In this document: positions 50,056 to 60,078 of the stretch, in pieces | Layout of the letters: the number at the start of each line of letters is the position of its first letter | Numbering within the stretch: position 1 is the first letter of the stretch | Notes under the pieces: model-generated | Databases searched by the model: none | Seen by the model: the letters and a program-made list of their open reading frames with translations, nothing else | Told to the model about the DNA's origin: nothing | From: Bradyrhizobium sp. CCBAU 51765 | Lineage (GTDB): Bacteria; Pseudomonadota; Alphaproteobacteria; Rhizobiales; Xanthobacteraceae | NCBI RefSeq assembly: GCF_015291725.1 | Contig: NZ_CP030038.1 | Span: 3,213,001 to 3,277,000 of the forward strand | Reading direction: 5' to 3' | DNA: 64,000 nucleotides | Program-made: the position numbers and the translations under genes

Positions 50056-52518
50056 ATGAATGCCGCGAAGAGGGTGTCGGGAAAGCCGGCCACCGAAATG
50101 TTTGACGACATCCCGGTGCTTCAGCGCAAATGGCATGCGGCATTGAAGCCGGGCGAGCGGTTGCCGCGCTATGAGGACGTGATGCTCGGCAGTCTCGGAC
50201 GGCTTGCCGACCACATCGCGCTGCTGAAGAACGATGGCGCGCTCGAACTGTCGCGCAGCGGACGCTACGTGCAGAAATGGCTCGGCGAGGAAGCCTGGGA
50301 TATTCCTGTCGCCGAGCTGTCGCCCGATTGTGCCACGGCGCTGTCGGAAGCCGCGGCAAGCGCGCTTGCGACCGGACGGCCGCACCGGGGAAGAGCGCAT
50401 TGTGTGCGCGACGGCATGGTCAGGACCTACGACGTGCTGGCGTTGCCGACGTCCTCGCGCTGGGGCGCGACGCTGGTCGGCGCCTATGTCAACGAGCGCG
50501 GCGCGCAATACAATCTCCTCGACGCGATCTTTTCCTCGACCGACGATGCGGTGGTCTCCCTCGTGATGCTCCGCGATGCGGGCGGCAAGCCGTTCGACCT
50601 TCAGGTCGTGCATCACAACAAGAGCGCGGGCGCACTGCTGAAGGTTGCGAGCGGAAGCCTGTTGTGGCGACGGATCGGCGAGGGCGGCACGCTGCTGGCC
50701 CTGCCCGAGGTGATGGAATTCCTGTTCAAGGCCGTTCTGAGCGGCCGCGGCGAGCAGCTCGAGATCGAGAGCGAGGGACGCTACCTCAGGCTCAGCGCCA
50801 CCGCCTTCGCCGACGTGGTTTCGCTGACGATCTCCGATGTCACCGCGCTGAAGCGGCGCGACGCCTCGTTCCGCCTGCTGTTCGACAGCAACCCGATGCC
50901 GATGTGGGTGTTCGACGCGCAGACCAAGGCGTTCCTCAGCGTCAACGACGCCGCGGTCCAGCATTACGGCTACAGCCGCGCCACCTTCCTGCGCATGAAG
51001 TTGCACGAGATCTGGCCGGAGGACGAGTGGGACAGCCACGCCGAGGCGCTGGAGCGCCTCGGCGACGCCTATCACTCCTCGCGCAACTGGCGGCATCTGC
51101 GCGCCGACGGCAGCGAGATCGAGGTGCTCACCTTCGGCCGCCGCGTCGCCTTCGACAATCGCGACGGCTATTTGGTGGCGGTGGTCGACATCACAGAACG
51201 GCGCAAGGCCGAGGCCCGCATCGCCCATATGGCGCACCATGACGGGCTCACCGACCTGCCGAACCGAGAGTTTTTCCAGGAGCGCCTGAAGCAGGCCCTG
51301 GGCCAGGCCGACGGAAAACGGGTCGGCGTGCTCTACATGGATCTCGACCTGTTCAAGAACATCAACGATTCCTTCGGTCATCCGGTGGGCGATCGCCTGC
51401 TGAAGCAGGTCGCCGAGCGCCTGACCACCGCGGTCCGCGGCGCCAATCTCGCGGCGCGGCTCGGCGGTGACGAGTTCGCCGTCATTTTGGCCGCCGACGT
51501 CTCGCCCAACGAGGCCAGCGCCTGCGCGTCCTTGCTGATCGACATGGTGAAGGCACCTTATGATCTCGAGGGGCAGGAGATGGTGATCGGCGCCAGCATC
51601 GGCATCGCGCTGTCGCCGGGCGACGGCACGACGCCGGAAGAGTTGATGCGCAATGCCGACATGGCGTTGTACCGGGCGAAGTCCGATGGCGGTGGCGTGC
51701 ACCGCTTCTTCGAGCGCGAGATGGACCTCCAGGCGCAGAGGCGCCGTGACATGGAGCTCGACCTGCGTCGCGCGTTCGCCAATGGCGAGTTCGAGCTGCA
51801 CTATCAGCCGCTCGTGTCGATCGCCTCCGACCGCATCTCCGGCTTCGAGTCGCTATTGCGCTGGCATCACCCCGACAAGGGCATGATCTCGCCGGCGGAG
51901 TTCATCCCTGTTGCCGAGGACATCGGCCTCATCATCCAGCTCGGCGAGTGGGTATTGCGCGAGGCCTGCGCCGAGGCCGTCAAATGGCCTGCCGACATCA
52001 AGGTTGCGGTCAATCTGTCGCCGGCGCAATTCCGCAGCCGCAACCTGGTTCAGGTGGTGATCTCGGCCTTGGCGCAGTCCGGCCTGTCGCCGAAGCGGCT
52101 CGAGCTCGAGATCACCGAGTCGATCTTTCTGGCCGAGACCGATGCCAATCTCGCGACCCTGCATCAGTTGCGCGAGCTCGGCGTCGGCATTTCCATGGAC
52201 GATTTCGGCACCGGCTATTCCAGCCTGAGCTATCTCCGCAGCTTTCCATTCGACAAGATCAAGATCGACCGCTCCTTCGTCAAGGATCTGGCGCAGCGGC
52301 CCGACTGCGGCGCGATCGTGCGCGCGATCTCCGGGCTCGGCCGCAGCCTCAACATCACTACGACCGCGGAGGGGGTGGAGACTGAAGATCAGCTCGACTG
52401 GCTGCGCGCCGAAGGATGCAACGAGGTGCAGGGATTCCTGTTCAGTGCCGCGCGGCCCGCGGCCGAGATCGGAAAGCTCCTAGCCGATTTCGGTGAGCGC
52501 ACCTCACGGGCGGCGTAG
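50056..52518 (+). CDS. PAS-GGDEF-EAL protein (c-di-GMP metabolism)
   Basis: An 820-aa cytoplasmic protein. The N-terminal part (to about 270) contains PAS-like regions, including LLDAIFSSTDDAVVSLVMLRDA. A clear PAS is at about 280-395 (RLLFDSNPMPMWVFDAQTKAFLSVNDAAVQHYGYS). The GGDEF domain has LGGDEFA near 470, an intact active site. The EAL domain (about 575-815) has ESL in place of EAL in GFESLLRW, while NLSPAQF, ITESIF and DDFGTGYSS are present. It could make and/or degrade c-di-GMP. GGGGA precedes ATG 50056. Its last 15 bases overlap the serine hydrolase gene tail to tail. Confidence 0.93.
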   Translation: MNAAKRVSGKPATEMFDDIPVLQRKWHAALKPGERLPRYEDVMLGSLGRLADHIALLKNDGALELSRSGRYVQKWLGEEAWDIPVAELSPDCATALSEAAASALATGRPHRGRAHCVRDGMVRTYDVLALPTSSRWGATLVGAYVNERGAQYNLLDAIFSSTDDAVVSLVMLRDAGGKPFDLQVVHHNKSAGALLKVASGSLLWRRIGEGGTLLALPEVMEFLFKAVLSGRGEQLEIESEGRYLRLSATAFADVVSLTISDVTALKRRDASFRLLFDSNPMPMWVFDAQTKAFLSVNDAAVQHYGYSRATFLRMKLHEIWPEDEWDSHAEALERLGDAYHSSRNWRHLRADGSEIEVLTFGRRVAFDNRDGYLVAVVDITERRKAEARIAHMAHHDGLTDLPNREFFQERLKQALGQADGKRVGVLYMDLDLFKNINDSFGHPVGDRLLKQVAERLTTAVRGANLAARLGGDEFAVILAADVSPNEASACASLLIDMVKAPYDLEGQEMVIGASIGIALSPGDGTTPEELMRNADMALYRAKSDGGGVHRFFEREMDLQAQRRRDMELDLRRAFANGEFELHYQPLVSIASDRISGFESLLRWHHPDKGMISPAEFIPVAEDIGLIIQLGEWVLREACAEAVKWPADIKVAVNLSPAQFRSRNLVQVVISALAQSGLSPKRLELEITESIFLAETDANLATLHQLRELGVGISMDDFGTGYSSLSYLRSFPFDKIKIDRSFVKDLAQRPDCGAIVRAISGLGRSLNITTTAEGVETEDQLDWLRAEGCNEVQGFLFSAARPAAEIGKLLADFGERTSRAA

Positions 52519-53772
52519 TGCGGGCGGGTAGCAGTCGTACACCAGCGCCTTGAACGCCGGTGTGATGCGGCTGCGCTCGTTCTGAGTCTGTTGCATCATG
52601 AGGTAGACCATGTCGAGCTTGGGATCGACGCCGAAATAGGTGCCGCTGCCGGAGTCCCATTTCAGTTCGCCGAGCGAGCCCGGCGGCGGCGGTTTCGCAT
52701 TGCCGGGATCGGTCCGCACCGCAAGGCCGTAGCCATAGCCGAAGCCGTCGCCCGGGAAATAGAAATAGTCGCGTGCGACGCCGGAGCCCGGTCCGATGTG
52801 ATCGGTCGTCATGGCTTCGAACGCGGCCGGGCTGAGGTAGCGATTGCCCGCGAACTCGCCGCCGTTGAGCAGCATCTGCGAGAAGCGTTGATAGTCGGTG
52901 ATGGTCGAGAGCAGGCCGCCGCCGCCGGATTGCCATTCGGGATGGGCGAGGCGCTCGCGTTCGCCGGCAAGCAGGATGAAGTCGTTCGGCAGCGGCCGCG
53001 CCATCCGCGCAATCTCGTCCTCGGTCGCGAGCACGAATTTGGTGCTGTTCATGCCGAGCGGGTCGAAGATGCGCTGTTTCAGGAATTGATACAGCGTCTG
53101 GCCCGAGACGATCTCGATGATGCCGCCGAGCACGTCGGTGGAATGGCCGTAGCGCCACAGCGTTCCTGGCTGCCGTGCCAGCGGCAGCCTGGCGATCCGG
53201 TCGGCGAACTCCCTGTTGTTGAAAGGACCTTCGAAGATGTTGGCCGCCTTGTAGGCATGCTCGACCCATTCGGCTCCGATATAGTCGTAGCTGATGCCCG
53301 AGGTTTGCCGCAGCAGATCCTCGATGTTGACGGGACGGACCGGGGCCACGAAGTCAAGTTCCAGCTCGCCGTGCGGATCGGTGGTCTGGAGGCCCACCTT
53401 GGTCTTGGCAAAGGGGGGGACGTATTTGGATACGGGATCGGTGAGCGCCAGCTTGCCCTCGTCGATCAGCATCATCGCGCCAAGGCAGGTGATCGGCTTG
53501 GTCATGGAATGGATGGCAAAGATCGTGTCCGGCGTCATGGCGAGGCCGGTCCTGGTGTCGCGCACGCCGAAGGTCTTCAGATAGACTGGCTTGCCGTGCT
53601 GCTGGATCAGGATCACCGCGCCCGGCAGTCGGCCGCTCGTCACCTCGTTGTCGAAATACGCCGTGATGCGATCGAGCCCCTCGGATGACGGGGCGCGGAC
53701 GTTCGCCGCCCGGCTTCGCGCCATCGTGCCGGCGAGCATCGCGGCCCCGACCAGAAATTCACGCCGTCGCAT
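52504..53772 (-). CDS. Serine hydrolase, beta-lactamase/esterase family, Tat-exported
   Basis: A 422-aa enzyme. Twin-arginine leader RRREFLVGAAMLAG. Catalytic serine and lysine are in the SMTK motif (SxxK), with a later tyrosine region (LWRYGHSTDVLGGIIEIVSG) and the C-terminal part GLAVRTDPGNAKPPPPGSLGELKWDSGSGTYFGVDP. Such proteins are esterases, D-aminopeptidases or class C-like relatives; beta-lactamase activity cannot be inferred. It lies convergent with the GGDEF-EAL gene with a 15-bp overlap. ATG 53772 begins the Tat leader; an upstream ATG would add nine residues. Confidence 0.88.
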   Translation of the reverse strand: MRRREFLVGAAMLAGTMARSRAANVRAPSSEGLDRITAYFDNEVTSGRLPGAVILIQQHGKPVYLKTFGVRDTRTGLAMTPDTIFAIHSMTKPITCLGAMMLIDEGKLALTDPVSKYVPPFAKTKVGLQTTDPHGELELDFVAPVRPVNIEDLLRQTSGISYDYIGAEWVEHAYKAANIFEGPFNNREFADRIARLPLARQPGTLWRYGHSTDVLGGIIEIVSGQTLYQFLKQRIFDPLGMNSTKFVLATEDEIARMARPLPNDFILLAGERERLAHPEWQSGGGGLLSTITDYQRFSQMLLNGGEFAGNRYLSPAAFEAMTTDHIGPGSGVARDYFYFPGDGFGYGYGLAVRTDPGNAKPPPPGSLGELKWDSGSGTYFGVDPKLDMVYLMMQQTQNERSRITPAFKALVYDCYPPALRRP

Positions 53773-53835
53773 CCGAGCTTCCTCCCTCGCCGGGATCAAA
53801 GCCGCACAACGTTCGGGGCGTCAACAAGCCTTCGG

Positions 53836-54399
53836 TCAAAAACGCGTCACGATTTCCGAAAGGAACGGTCGCGGACGGTCTTCGCTCGGCTTGGTCGGCG
53901 TGCCGATATGAATGAAGCCGGCGAGCTTCTCGTCCGGCTTGAGGCCGAGCCCGTCCAGCACGTCGCGGTCGAACGAGAACCAGCCGGTCAGCCAGCAGGC
54001 GCCGTAGCCAAGCGCGGTGGCGGCCGTGACGATGTTCATGGCGCTGGCGCCTGCCGATAACTCCTGCTCGAACGCCGGCACCTTCGGATGCGGCTTGGTG
54101 AAGCTGACGATGCCGATCACCAGCGGCGCGTCCATCAGGCGCTTGCGCTCGGTCTCGATATCGGCCGCCGGCGCGCCCGGATTCTTCCGGGCGAAGACCT
54201 TGGCGATCACCTCTCCGGCACGTGCGCGGGCATCGCCCTCGAAGATGATGAAGCGCCAGGGCGCGAGCTTGCCATGATCGGGCACGCGTGCGCCGATGGT
54301 CAGGATCGTCTCGAGCTCGGCCGGCGAGGGGCCGGGCCCGGTCATCTCGCGCGGCTTGACCGAGCGGCGGGTCTTCAGGAGTTCGATGGCGTCGGGCAC
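53836..54399 (-). CDS. Nitroreductase-family protein, YdjA-like
   Basis: A 187-aa FMN-dependent oxidoreductase. The start IELLKTRRSVKPREMTGPGPS is the FMN-phosphate-binding region of the family. Later segments HGKLAPWRFIIFEGDA and SAMNIVTAATALGYGACWLTG are also typical. The short length matches the YdjA group, which has one substrate pocket per subunit. GTG 54399 is preceded by GAGGAT. It reduces nitro or quinone substrates with NAD(P)H. It is one gene upstream of the serine hydrolase on the same strand, 63 bp apart, and may be cotranscribed. Confidence 0.88.
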   Translation of the reverse strand: MPDAIELLKTRRSVKPREMTGPGPSPAELETILTIGARVPDHGKLAPWRFIIFEGDARARAGEVIAKVFARKNPGAPAADIETERKRLMDAPLVIGIVSFTKPHPKVPAFEQELSAGASAMNIVTAATALGYGACWLTGWFSFDRDVLDGLGLKPDEKLAGFIHIGTPTKPSEDRPRPFLSEIVTRF

Positions 54400-54492
54400 T
54401 GCGATATCCTCTTCAAATGGTCGGCGGGCGTGCCATGCCGAGATAAGCATGCACGCCCGCAACCGGAAGCGAATTTAGATCGATTTCAGGGA

Positions 54493-56535
54493 TCAAGCGG
54501 CGCCGCGCATCCGCTTCACATCGGGCGGGGTGGCCTCGTCGACCAGGGCGGCGATCGCCTCCTCGGTCGTCATCACCTTCTGGCCGTCGCTGCCGAGCCG
54601 GCGGACCGAGACCGAATGCGTCTCGGCCTCCTTTTTGCCGACCACGAGCAGAGCCGGGATCTTGGCCAGCGAGTGCTCGCGGACCTTGTAGTTGATCTTC
54701 TCGTTGCGCAGGTCGATCTCGGCCCGCAGGCCGGCGCGGCGCGCCTGCTCCAGCACCACCTTGGCGTATTCGTCGCCTTCCGAAGTGATGGTCGTGACCA
54801 CCGCCTGCACCGGCGAGAGCCAGAGCGGGAAGTTGCCGGCATAGTGCTCGATCAGGATGCCGATATAGCGCTCCATCGAGCCGCAGATCGCGCGGTGCAC
54901 CATCACGGGCGGCTTCTTGCCGCCGTCATGGTCGATATAGAACGCGCCAAACCGCTCCGGCAGGTTGAAGTCCACCTGCGTGGTGCCGCACTGCCAGTCG
55001 CGGCCGATGGCATCGCGCAGCACGTACTCGAACTTCGGCCCGTAGAAGGCGCCTTCGCCCGGATTGATCTCGGTTTTGATGTGATTGTTCTGCGACTGGA
55101 TCTCGCGCAGCACGGTGGCCATCACGCGCTCGGCGTGATCCCACATTTCGTCGGTGCCGACGCGCTTTTCCGGCCGGGTCGACAGCTTCACGGTGAGGTC
55201 GCCAGTGAAGCCGAAATCGGCATAGGTCGACAGGATCAGATCGTTGATCTTCAGGCATTCCTCGGCGAGCTGGTCTTCGGTGCAGAAGACATGGGCGTCG
55301 TCCTGCGTGAAGCCGCGCACGCGCATCAGGCCGTGCATGGCGCCGGACGGTTCATAGCGATGCACCACGCCGAACTCGGCAAGCCGCAAGGGCAGGTCGC
55401 GATAGCTCTTCAGGCCGTGTTTGAAGATCTGCACGTGACCCGGGCAGTTCATCGGCTTCAGCGCGAACCAGCGCTTGTCCTCGGCCTCGTCGCCGGCCGA
55501 TTGCGCCGCGAACATGTTCTCGCGATACCACCCCCAATGGCCCGAGGTCTCCCACAAGACCTTGTCGAGGATCTGCGGCGCGTTGACCTCGTTGTAGTCG
55601 CCGGAGAGGCGCCGGCGCATGTAGGCGATCAGCTGCTGGAAGATGGTCCAGCCCTTCGGGTGCCAGAACACGACGCCCGGACCTTCCTCCTGGAAGTGGA
55701 AGAGGTCGAGCTCGCGCCCGAGCTTGCGATGGTCGCGCTTCTCGGCTTCCTCGATCTGCTTGAGGTAGGCGTCGAGATCCTCCTGCTTGGCGAACGCCGT
55801 GCCGTAGATGCGGGTCAGCATCGGGTTGTTGCTGTCGCCGCGCCAATAGGCGCCGGCCACCTTCATCAATTTGAAGGCATTGCCGACCTTGCCGGTCGAG
55901 GTCATGTGCGGGCCGCGGCAGAGATCGAACCAGTCGCCCTGGTAGTAGATCTTGATCGGCTCGGTGCCGGGAATGGCGTCGACCAGTTCGACCTTGAAGG
56001 CCTCGCCCTTGTCGCGGAACACCTGCTTGGTCTTTTCGCGGTCCCAGACTTCCTTGGTGAAGGGTTTGTCGCGCGCGATGATCTCGCGCATCTTCTTCTC
56101 GATCGCGGCAAAGTCTTCCGGCGTGAACGGCTCGTTGCGGAAGAAGTCGTAGTAGAAGCCGTTCTCGATCACGGGACCGATGGTGACCTGGGTGCCCGGC
56201 CACAGCGTCTGCACTGCTTCGGCCAGCACGTGTGCGCAGTCGTGGCGGATCAATTCCAGCGCGCGCGGATCGTCGCGATTGACGAACTCGATCTTGGCGT
56301 CATCCTCGATCGGGTCGTTGAGATCGGCGACCACGCCATCGAGGGCCATCGCAACCGTGCGCTTGGCCAGCGACGGCGAGATGCCCTTGGCGATGTCGAG
56401 GCCGGTGATGCCCTTGTCATATTCACGCCGGGCGCCGTCGGGGAAGGTGAGGGTGACTTTGGGGGCGGGGGTCACGGGCTTCAGGTTCGACAGGCTGTAC
56501 TGAAAGCCGGACTCGGATTTGGGCTGGTCGGTCAT
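54493..56535 (-). CDS. thrS: Threonyl-tRNA synthetase
   Basis: A 680-aa class II synthetase of normal length. The N-terminal TGS domain is at about residues 25-85 ([28 protein letters not shown]). The editing domain carries [17 protein letters not shown] and later [16 protein letters not shown]. The catalytic core has [10 protein letters not shown] and RPEKRVG, with zinc ligands expected as in E. coli ThrS. The C-terminal anticodon-binding domain starts near 565 ([15 protein letters not shown]). It attaches threonine to tRNA-Thr. AGGAGA precedes ATG 56535. It is separated from an oppositely oriented MFS gene by 186 bp. Confidence 0.97.
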   Translation of the reverse strand: MTDQPKSESGFQYSLSNLKPVTPAPKVTLTFPDGARREYDKGITGLDIAKGISPSLAKRTVAMALDGVVADLNDPIEDDAKIEFVNRDDPRALELIRHDCAHVLAEAVQTLWPGTQVTIGPVIENGFYYDFFRNEPFTPEDFAAIEKKMREIIARDKPFTKEVWDREKTKQVFRDKGEAFKVELVDAIPGTEPIKIYYQGDWFDLCRGPHMTSTGKVGNAFKLMKVAGAYWRGDSNNPMLTRIYGTAFAKQEDLDAYLKQIEEAEKRDHRKLGRELDLFHFQEEGPGVVFWHPKGWTIFQQLIAYMRRRLSGDYNEVNAPQILDKVLWETSGHWGWYRENMFAAQSAGDEAEDKRWFALKPMNCPGHVQIFKHGLKSYRDLPLRLAEFGVVHRYEPSGAMHGLMRVRGFTQDDAHVFCTEDQLAEECLKINDLILSTYADFGFTGDLTVKLSTRPEKRVGTDEMWDHAERVMATVLREIQSQNNHIKTEINPGEGAFYGPKFEYVLRDAIGRDWQCGTTQVDFNLPERFGAFYIDHDGGKKPPVMVHRAICGSMERYIGILIEHYAGNFPLWLSPVQAVVTTITSEGDEYAKVVLEQARRAGLRAEIDLRNEKINYKVREHSLAKIPALLVVGKKEAETHSVSVRRLGSDGQKVMTTEEAIAALVDEATPPDVKRMRGAA

Positions 56536-56721
56536 TGCTTTTCTCCTGAGGCTCACTCCTGCGAACGAGCGCAGGTAAGCGGGAACGAGCGATATATCAG
56601 GCGATTCGGCCTGTGCAATCCGGCATTTCCAAGAAAGTGACGCGCAAAACCCGCGACTTTGCACCAACTATATCGAGCAGCGCCCTTCAACTGGCCGCAG
56701 GCCTGCTCTACATGCACTTGC

Positions 56722-57897
56722 ATGGAAAAAGCCCCTGCCGCCCGCCGTTTCGCGCCAACCGCCCTGATGCTCGGCAATCTCGTCACCGGCTGCTCGGTGC
56801 TGGCGCCGGCAGGCATGCTGCCGGAATTGGCGACGGGACTTCAGGTCAGCATCCATGCGGCCGGGCTCCTGATCACGTTCGGCGCGGTCACGCTGTGCAT
56901 TGGCTCGCCGCTGACGGCCTGGCTCACCAGCCGCATGGAACGGCGGACGCTGCTCGCGACGACGCTTGCGGTGCTCGCCTTCGGCAATCTCGCTTCGGCC
57001 TTTGCGCCCGACTACGCCAGCCTCCTTGTCATTCGCCTCGTGATGCTCGCGGTCGGCGCGCTCTACACGCCGCAGGCCGCCGGCACGGCAGCGCTGATCG
57101 TGCCGGCGGAACGGCGCGGCAGCACCATTGCATACATTTTCCTTGGTTGGTCGTTGGCGGCCGCCGTCGGCCTGCCGCTGATCACCTTCATCGCCAGCCG
57201 CTATGGCTGGCGCGCGGCCTATGGCGGGATCGGCGCGCTCGGTTGCATCAGCTTGCTGCTGTTGCTGCTGCGCCTTCCGGCAGGCCTGAAGGGCGCACCG
57301 GTGGATCTGAAGACATGGGCCGCGGTCGGCCGGAGCAGGACGATCCTGCTGCTGCTTGCGATCACGATGTTGCAGATGTCGGGGCAGTTCGTGGTGTTCA
57401 CCTACATGGGCCCGCTGCTCAACAAGCTCACCGGCGCGGGTGCCGATGCGATCGGCATGGTGTTCGCGCTTTACGGCATCTGCGGGTTCCTTGGCGTTGT
57501 CATCGCAACCCGCATCGTCGACACCTCGGGGCCCTATCGCACCTCGTTGCTGTTCACCTGTCTGCTGCTTGCCGGGATGACCGGATGGGCGCTCGGCGCC
57601 GGCTCGCTCGTCTTGATGGCGGGCGCGGTCGCGACCTGGGGCCTTGGCTTCGCGTCGACCAATTCGATGCAGCAGGTGCGGCTGGTCGCGGCCGCCCCGC
57701 CGCTGGCATCGGCGACCGTCGCGCTCAATACCTCGGTCCTCTATATCGGCCAGGCGGTCGGCTCCGCCGTCGGCGGGCTGCTGTTTGCCCGCGAGCTCCT
57801 GCACGCGCTCGGCTTCGTCGCGGTCGGGTTCGTCGTGCTGGCGCTGATCCTGTTGGTGCTGACCCGGCCACGGCCGGCGGCTGCCACAACCGCCTGA
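56722..57897 (+). CDS. MFS transporter, AraJ-like drug/sugar efflux branch
   Basis: A 391-aa carrier with twelve helices. GSPLTAWLTSRMERRTLL between helices 2 and 3 is motif A, and helix 5 has GWSLAAAVGLPLITFIASRYGWRAAYGG, as in the arabinose/drug efflux branch. The second half contains GFLGVVIATRIVDTSGPYRTSL. ATG 56722 is chosen because the preceding in-frame residues (from 56659) are not hydrophobic or family-like. Substrate unknown. It is followed by a small exported protein gene on the same strand. Confidence 0.87.
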   Translation: MEKAPAARRFAPTALMLGNLVTGCSVLAPAGMLPELATGLQVSIHAAGLLITFGAVTLCIGSPLTAWLTSRMERRTLLATTLAVLAFGNLASAFAPDYASLLVIRLVMLAVGALYTPQAAGTAALIVPAERRGSTIAYIFLGWSLAAAVGLPLITFIASRYGWRAAYGGIGALGCISLLLLLLRLPAGLKGAPVDLKTWAAVGRSRTILLLLAITMLQMSGQFVVFTYMGPLLNKLTGAGADAIGMVFALYGICGFLGVVIATRIVDTSGPYRTSLLFTCLLLAGMTGWALGAGSLVLMAGAVATWGLGFASTNSMQQVRLVAAAPPLASATVALNTSVLYIGQAVGSAVGGLLFARELLHALGFVAVGFVVLALILLVLTRPRPAAATTA

Positions 57898-57987
57898 ACG
57901 CCGTCTTTCCTGTGCGCAAGGTGCTTGGCAAACCTCGCGTGAGGGCGCTAGAAGGCCGGACATGGGGACCAAAGAGAGTTGACTGAG

Positions 57988-58365
57988 ATGAGGATGATTC
58001 TGGCGGTTGCCGCGGTGCTCTATTCAACCTCCGCACTTGCGCAAGCCGACAAGCCTCCGATGGTGGGGGACAAGCCGCTGGTGCAGGTCAAGCCCAAGGG
58101 GACCAACGAGGCCGCGGCCAAGCCCGCCGCGGCAGCGAAGGGCAAGCCGCAGTCGATTGCCGTCCGGCTCCAGGCCTGCCTCGAGATCGACGACGGCACC
58201 AAGGATCGCCTCAACTGCTACGACGCCGTGATCCCGCCGGCGCCGAAGCCGAAGCCGGCGAAGGCCAAGGGCTACGCCGATTGCCGTTTCTTCAAGGAAG
58301 AGGACGAGCGGCTGACCTGCTTCAACGGCTTTGCCGAGAGCATTCCGAAGCTGCCCAAGAACTGA
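57988..58365 (+). CDS. Small exported protein with paired cysteines (125 aa)
   Basis: It starts with a signal peptide (MILAVAAVLYSTSALA), then an Ala/Pro/Lys-rich stretch. The C-terminal half has cysteine motifs QACLEIDDGTKDRLNCYDAVIPP and ADCRFFKEEDERLTCFNGFAESI, two similar C-x(n)-C units, probably disulfides. Similar LxxC...DRLxCYD units occur in short periplasmic proteins. Two starts are possible, TTG 57979 and ATG 57988. The function is unknown. Confidence 0.72.
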   Translation: MRMILAVAAVLYSTSALAQADKPPMVGDKPLVQVKPKGTNEAAAKPAAAAKGKPQSIAVRLQACLEIDDGTKDRLNCYDAVIPPAPKPKPAKAKGYADCRFFKEEDERLTCFNGFAESIPKLPKN

Positions 58366-58413
58366 TATTCGCCAGGTCAGGGCTCAGTCGCCGATCGAGC
58401 TGAGCAATTGGGC

Positions 58414-59751
58414 CTAGCGGCTCGATGCGGATGGATTGGTCGAGGCGACGCGCGTGAGCGCGAGCGACGGCGTTGCCGACATCTTCACCAGCACGTCCTT
58501 GAGCGGATCCCGCGTCCAGGCGCGGGTCACGTAATCGCGATGGGTGATGCCGTCGCCGGTCTCCACGAACACCACGCTGCCGGGACGGAGCGGCCCCTCC
58601 ATGTCTTCGGCGACGCTGATGCCCTTCTGCCGCAGCATGCTCATCAGCTCACGGTCGCGCCGCGCCGTGTAGCGGGTGTAGGAGCTGACGAAGAAGCCGG
58701 AGCGGTGGCTCTCGATCCAGGAGGCGAACTTGTCGAGTTCGCCGTAGATGGCGTCGAGCAGCACCACGCCGCGGACGCGGTCGCTGATGCCGCCGACCTC
58801 CAGGCTCCAGGCCGTCGGCAGGAAGCCGCCGCTATAGCCGACGATCACGATCGGCATGTTGGCGAAGGCGCGCGCACTGTTGGGATCGCCGCTGAGGCGG
58901 GCGAGATGGTCGGCCGATTCCGCCATGAAGCGCTTGAACCCGCCCGGTTGCCAGAACTTGCCGGCGCTCGAATCGGCGGCATCGACGGCCATTTGCGGTG
59001 CAAGGAGCACGGCATTGGCGCCGGAATCGCTGATCTGCCTGGGCACCAGCTGGCGGTCGCGTACGTCGCGCTCGAGCGTCGCGCCATTGCCGTGGAAGAA
59101 CACCACGATTACACCGGGCTTGTGCACGTCGAAATGCTCGGGCACGTGCACCAGCACCCGGCTGTCGCTGTAGGTCTCGTCTTGCCAGTAGACGCGCCCG
59201 GAATAGCTGCGGTGACCGCGGCGGTCGCCCTTGGAAATGTTGAGGAAGGGCGCGTCGGAGGCGGGGTTGTTGCCGAAGTAGGGGAAGGCCGACGACTTCA
59301 TGCTGACGAGTGTCGTCAGGTCGTCGCGCGGCGGACGCTTGTAGGGGACCTGCGGCTCGAGCGAAGCTACCTTGTAAGGCGCTTGCTCCGGCGGTTGTTG
59401 CTGAACGGCGCGCCTGGGCGAGAAGTCCGACATCTGCCGTTGCGGGAAGCTTTCGCTCGCCGAGGGAAAGCGCTCCTTGAACTGCGGGGCGGGGAAGCGG
59501 TCCTCGAACGTGTCGCCGGTTGCCACGCGTGGGTTGGAGGCTTGCGAACTGGTTTTCGCGACGACCTGGACATTCGCCTGCGAGTTCGTTGCCAGCGCCG
59601 CCGGATCGGGTGCCTTGCCGCATTGAACCAGCGTCAGCGACAGCGGCACCAAGGCCGAGATCAGGCCGACCCGGAGCGCGCGATCGCGCGCACCGGACGT
59701 TGTCCGATCGGCACGACAGTCAGCTCTCAGTCTCGGAACGGCCCCGAACAT
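58414..59751 (-). CDS. Lipoprotein with alpha/beta-hydrolase fold
   Basis: About 445 aa. A basic N-terminus and hydrophobic segment end in a lipobox (LTLVQC), with C at about residue 44. A long disordered region (about 45-135) precedes the hydrolase core: VIVVFFHGNGATLERDV, then the nucleophile elbow IVGYSGGFLPTAW (GxSxG) and GVVLLDAIYGEL. The residues after 390, with a His near the C-terminus (DGITHRDYV), fit the triad. It should be bound to a membrane and face the periplasm. GTG 59772 is a possible earlier start. Substrate unknown. Confidence 0.75.
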   Translation of the reverse strand: MFGAVPRLRADCRADRTTSGARDRALRVGLISALVPLSLTLVQCGKAPDPAALATNSQANVQVVAKTSSQASNPRVATGDTFEDRFPAPQFKERFPSASESFPQRQMSDFSPRRAVQQQPPEQAPYKVASLEPQVPYKRPPRDDLTTLVSMKSSAFPYFGNNPASDAPFLNISKGDRRGHRSYSGRVYWQDETYSDSRVLVHVPEHFDVHKPGVIVVFFHGNGATLERDVRDRQLVPRQISDSGANAVLLAPQMAVDAADSSAGKFWQPGGFKRFMAESADHLARLSGDPNSARAFANMPIVIVGYSGGFLPTAWSLEVGGISDRVRGVVLLDAIYGELDKFASWIESHRSGFFVSSYTRYTARRDRELMSMLRQKGISVAEDMEGPLRPGSVVFVETGDGITHRDYVTRAWTRDPLKDVLVKMSATPSLALTRVASTNPSASSR

Positions 59752-60078
59752 CCACCCATGACCCCAAGTCACGACATCAAGTCCGTCGGCATGCTTTAAG
59801 ACAATTGAGCCGACTGGCGTTTAGGCGACGTTAAGCGTCCGGAGCAACTTCCCCACATCCGGAACGCTCAAAAGGACCATGCAATCGTGTCCTGATTGTG
59901 GGGAGCGCGAACGGGAAATTTCGCGGCAATCCAGGCGTCGTTGTCCAAAAGCGAGGTTAGTCGGTGTTTTGGTACCCGCTGCCGTTGCCTCATTTAACCC
60001 TTGTTAACCCTGCTTGAATTGACTGGGCCGAACTGCACGATGGCCTGCGAGGCGAGACGCCTGAGGTTAAGGACCGCG
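59752..60078. promoter_or_regulatory. Divergent promoter region of the lipoprotein hydrolase and APC transporter genes
   Basis: This 327-bp stretch contains A/T-richer segments around 59815-59840 and 59990-60030. A loose hairpin (CGTCCGGA and TCCGGAACG) lies near 59838-59868. No operator or gene is supported. Confidence 0.35.

Noticed and set aside
54088..56640. An 850-codon open frame opposite thrS
   Set aside because: Product of high GC; composition is not protein-like and the minus strand is unmistakably thrS.
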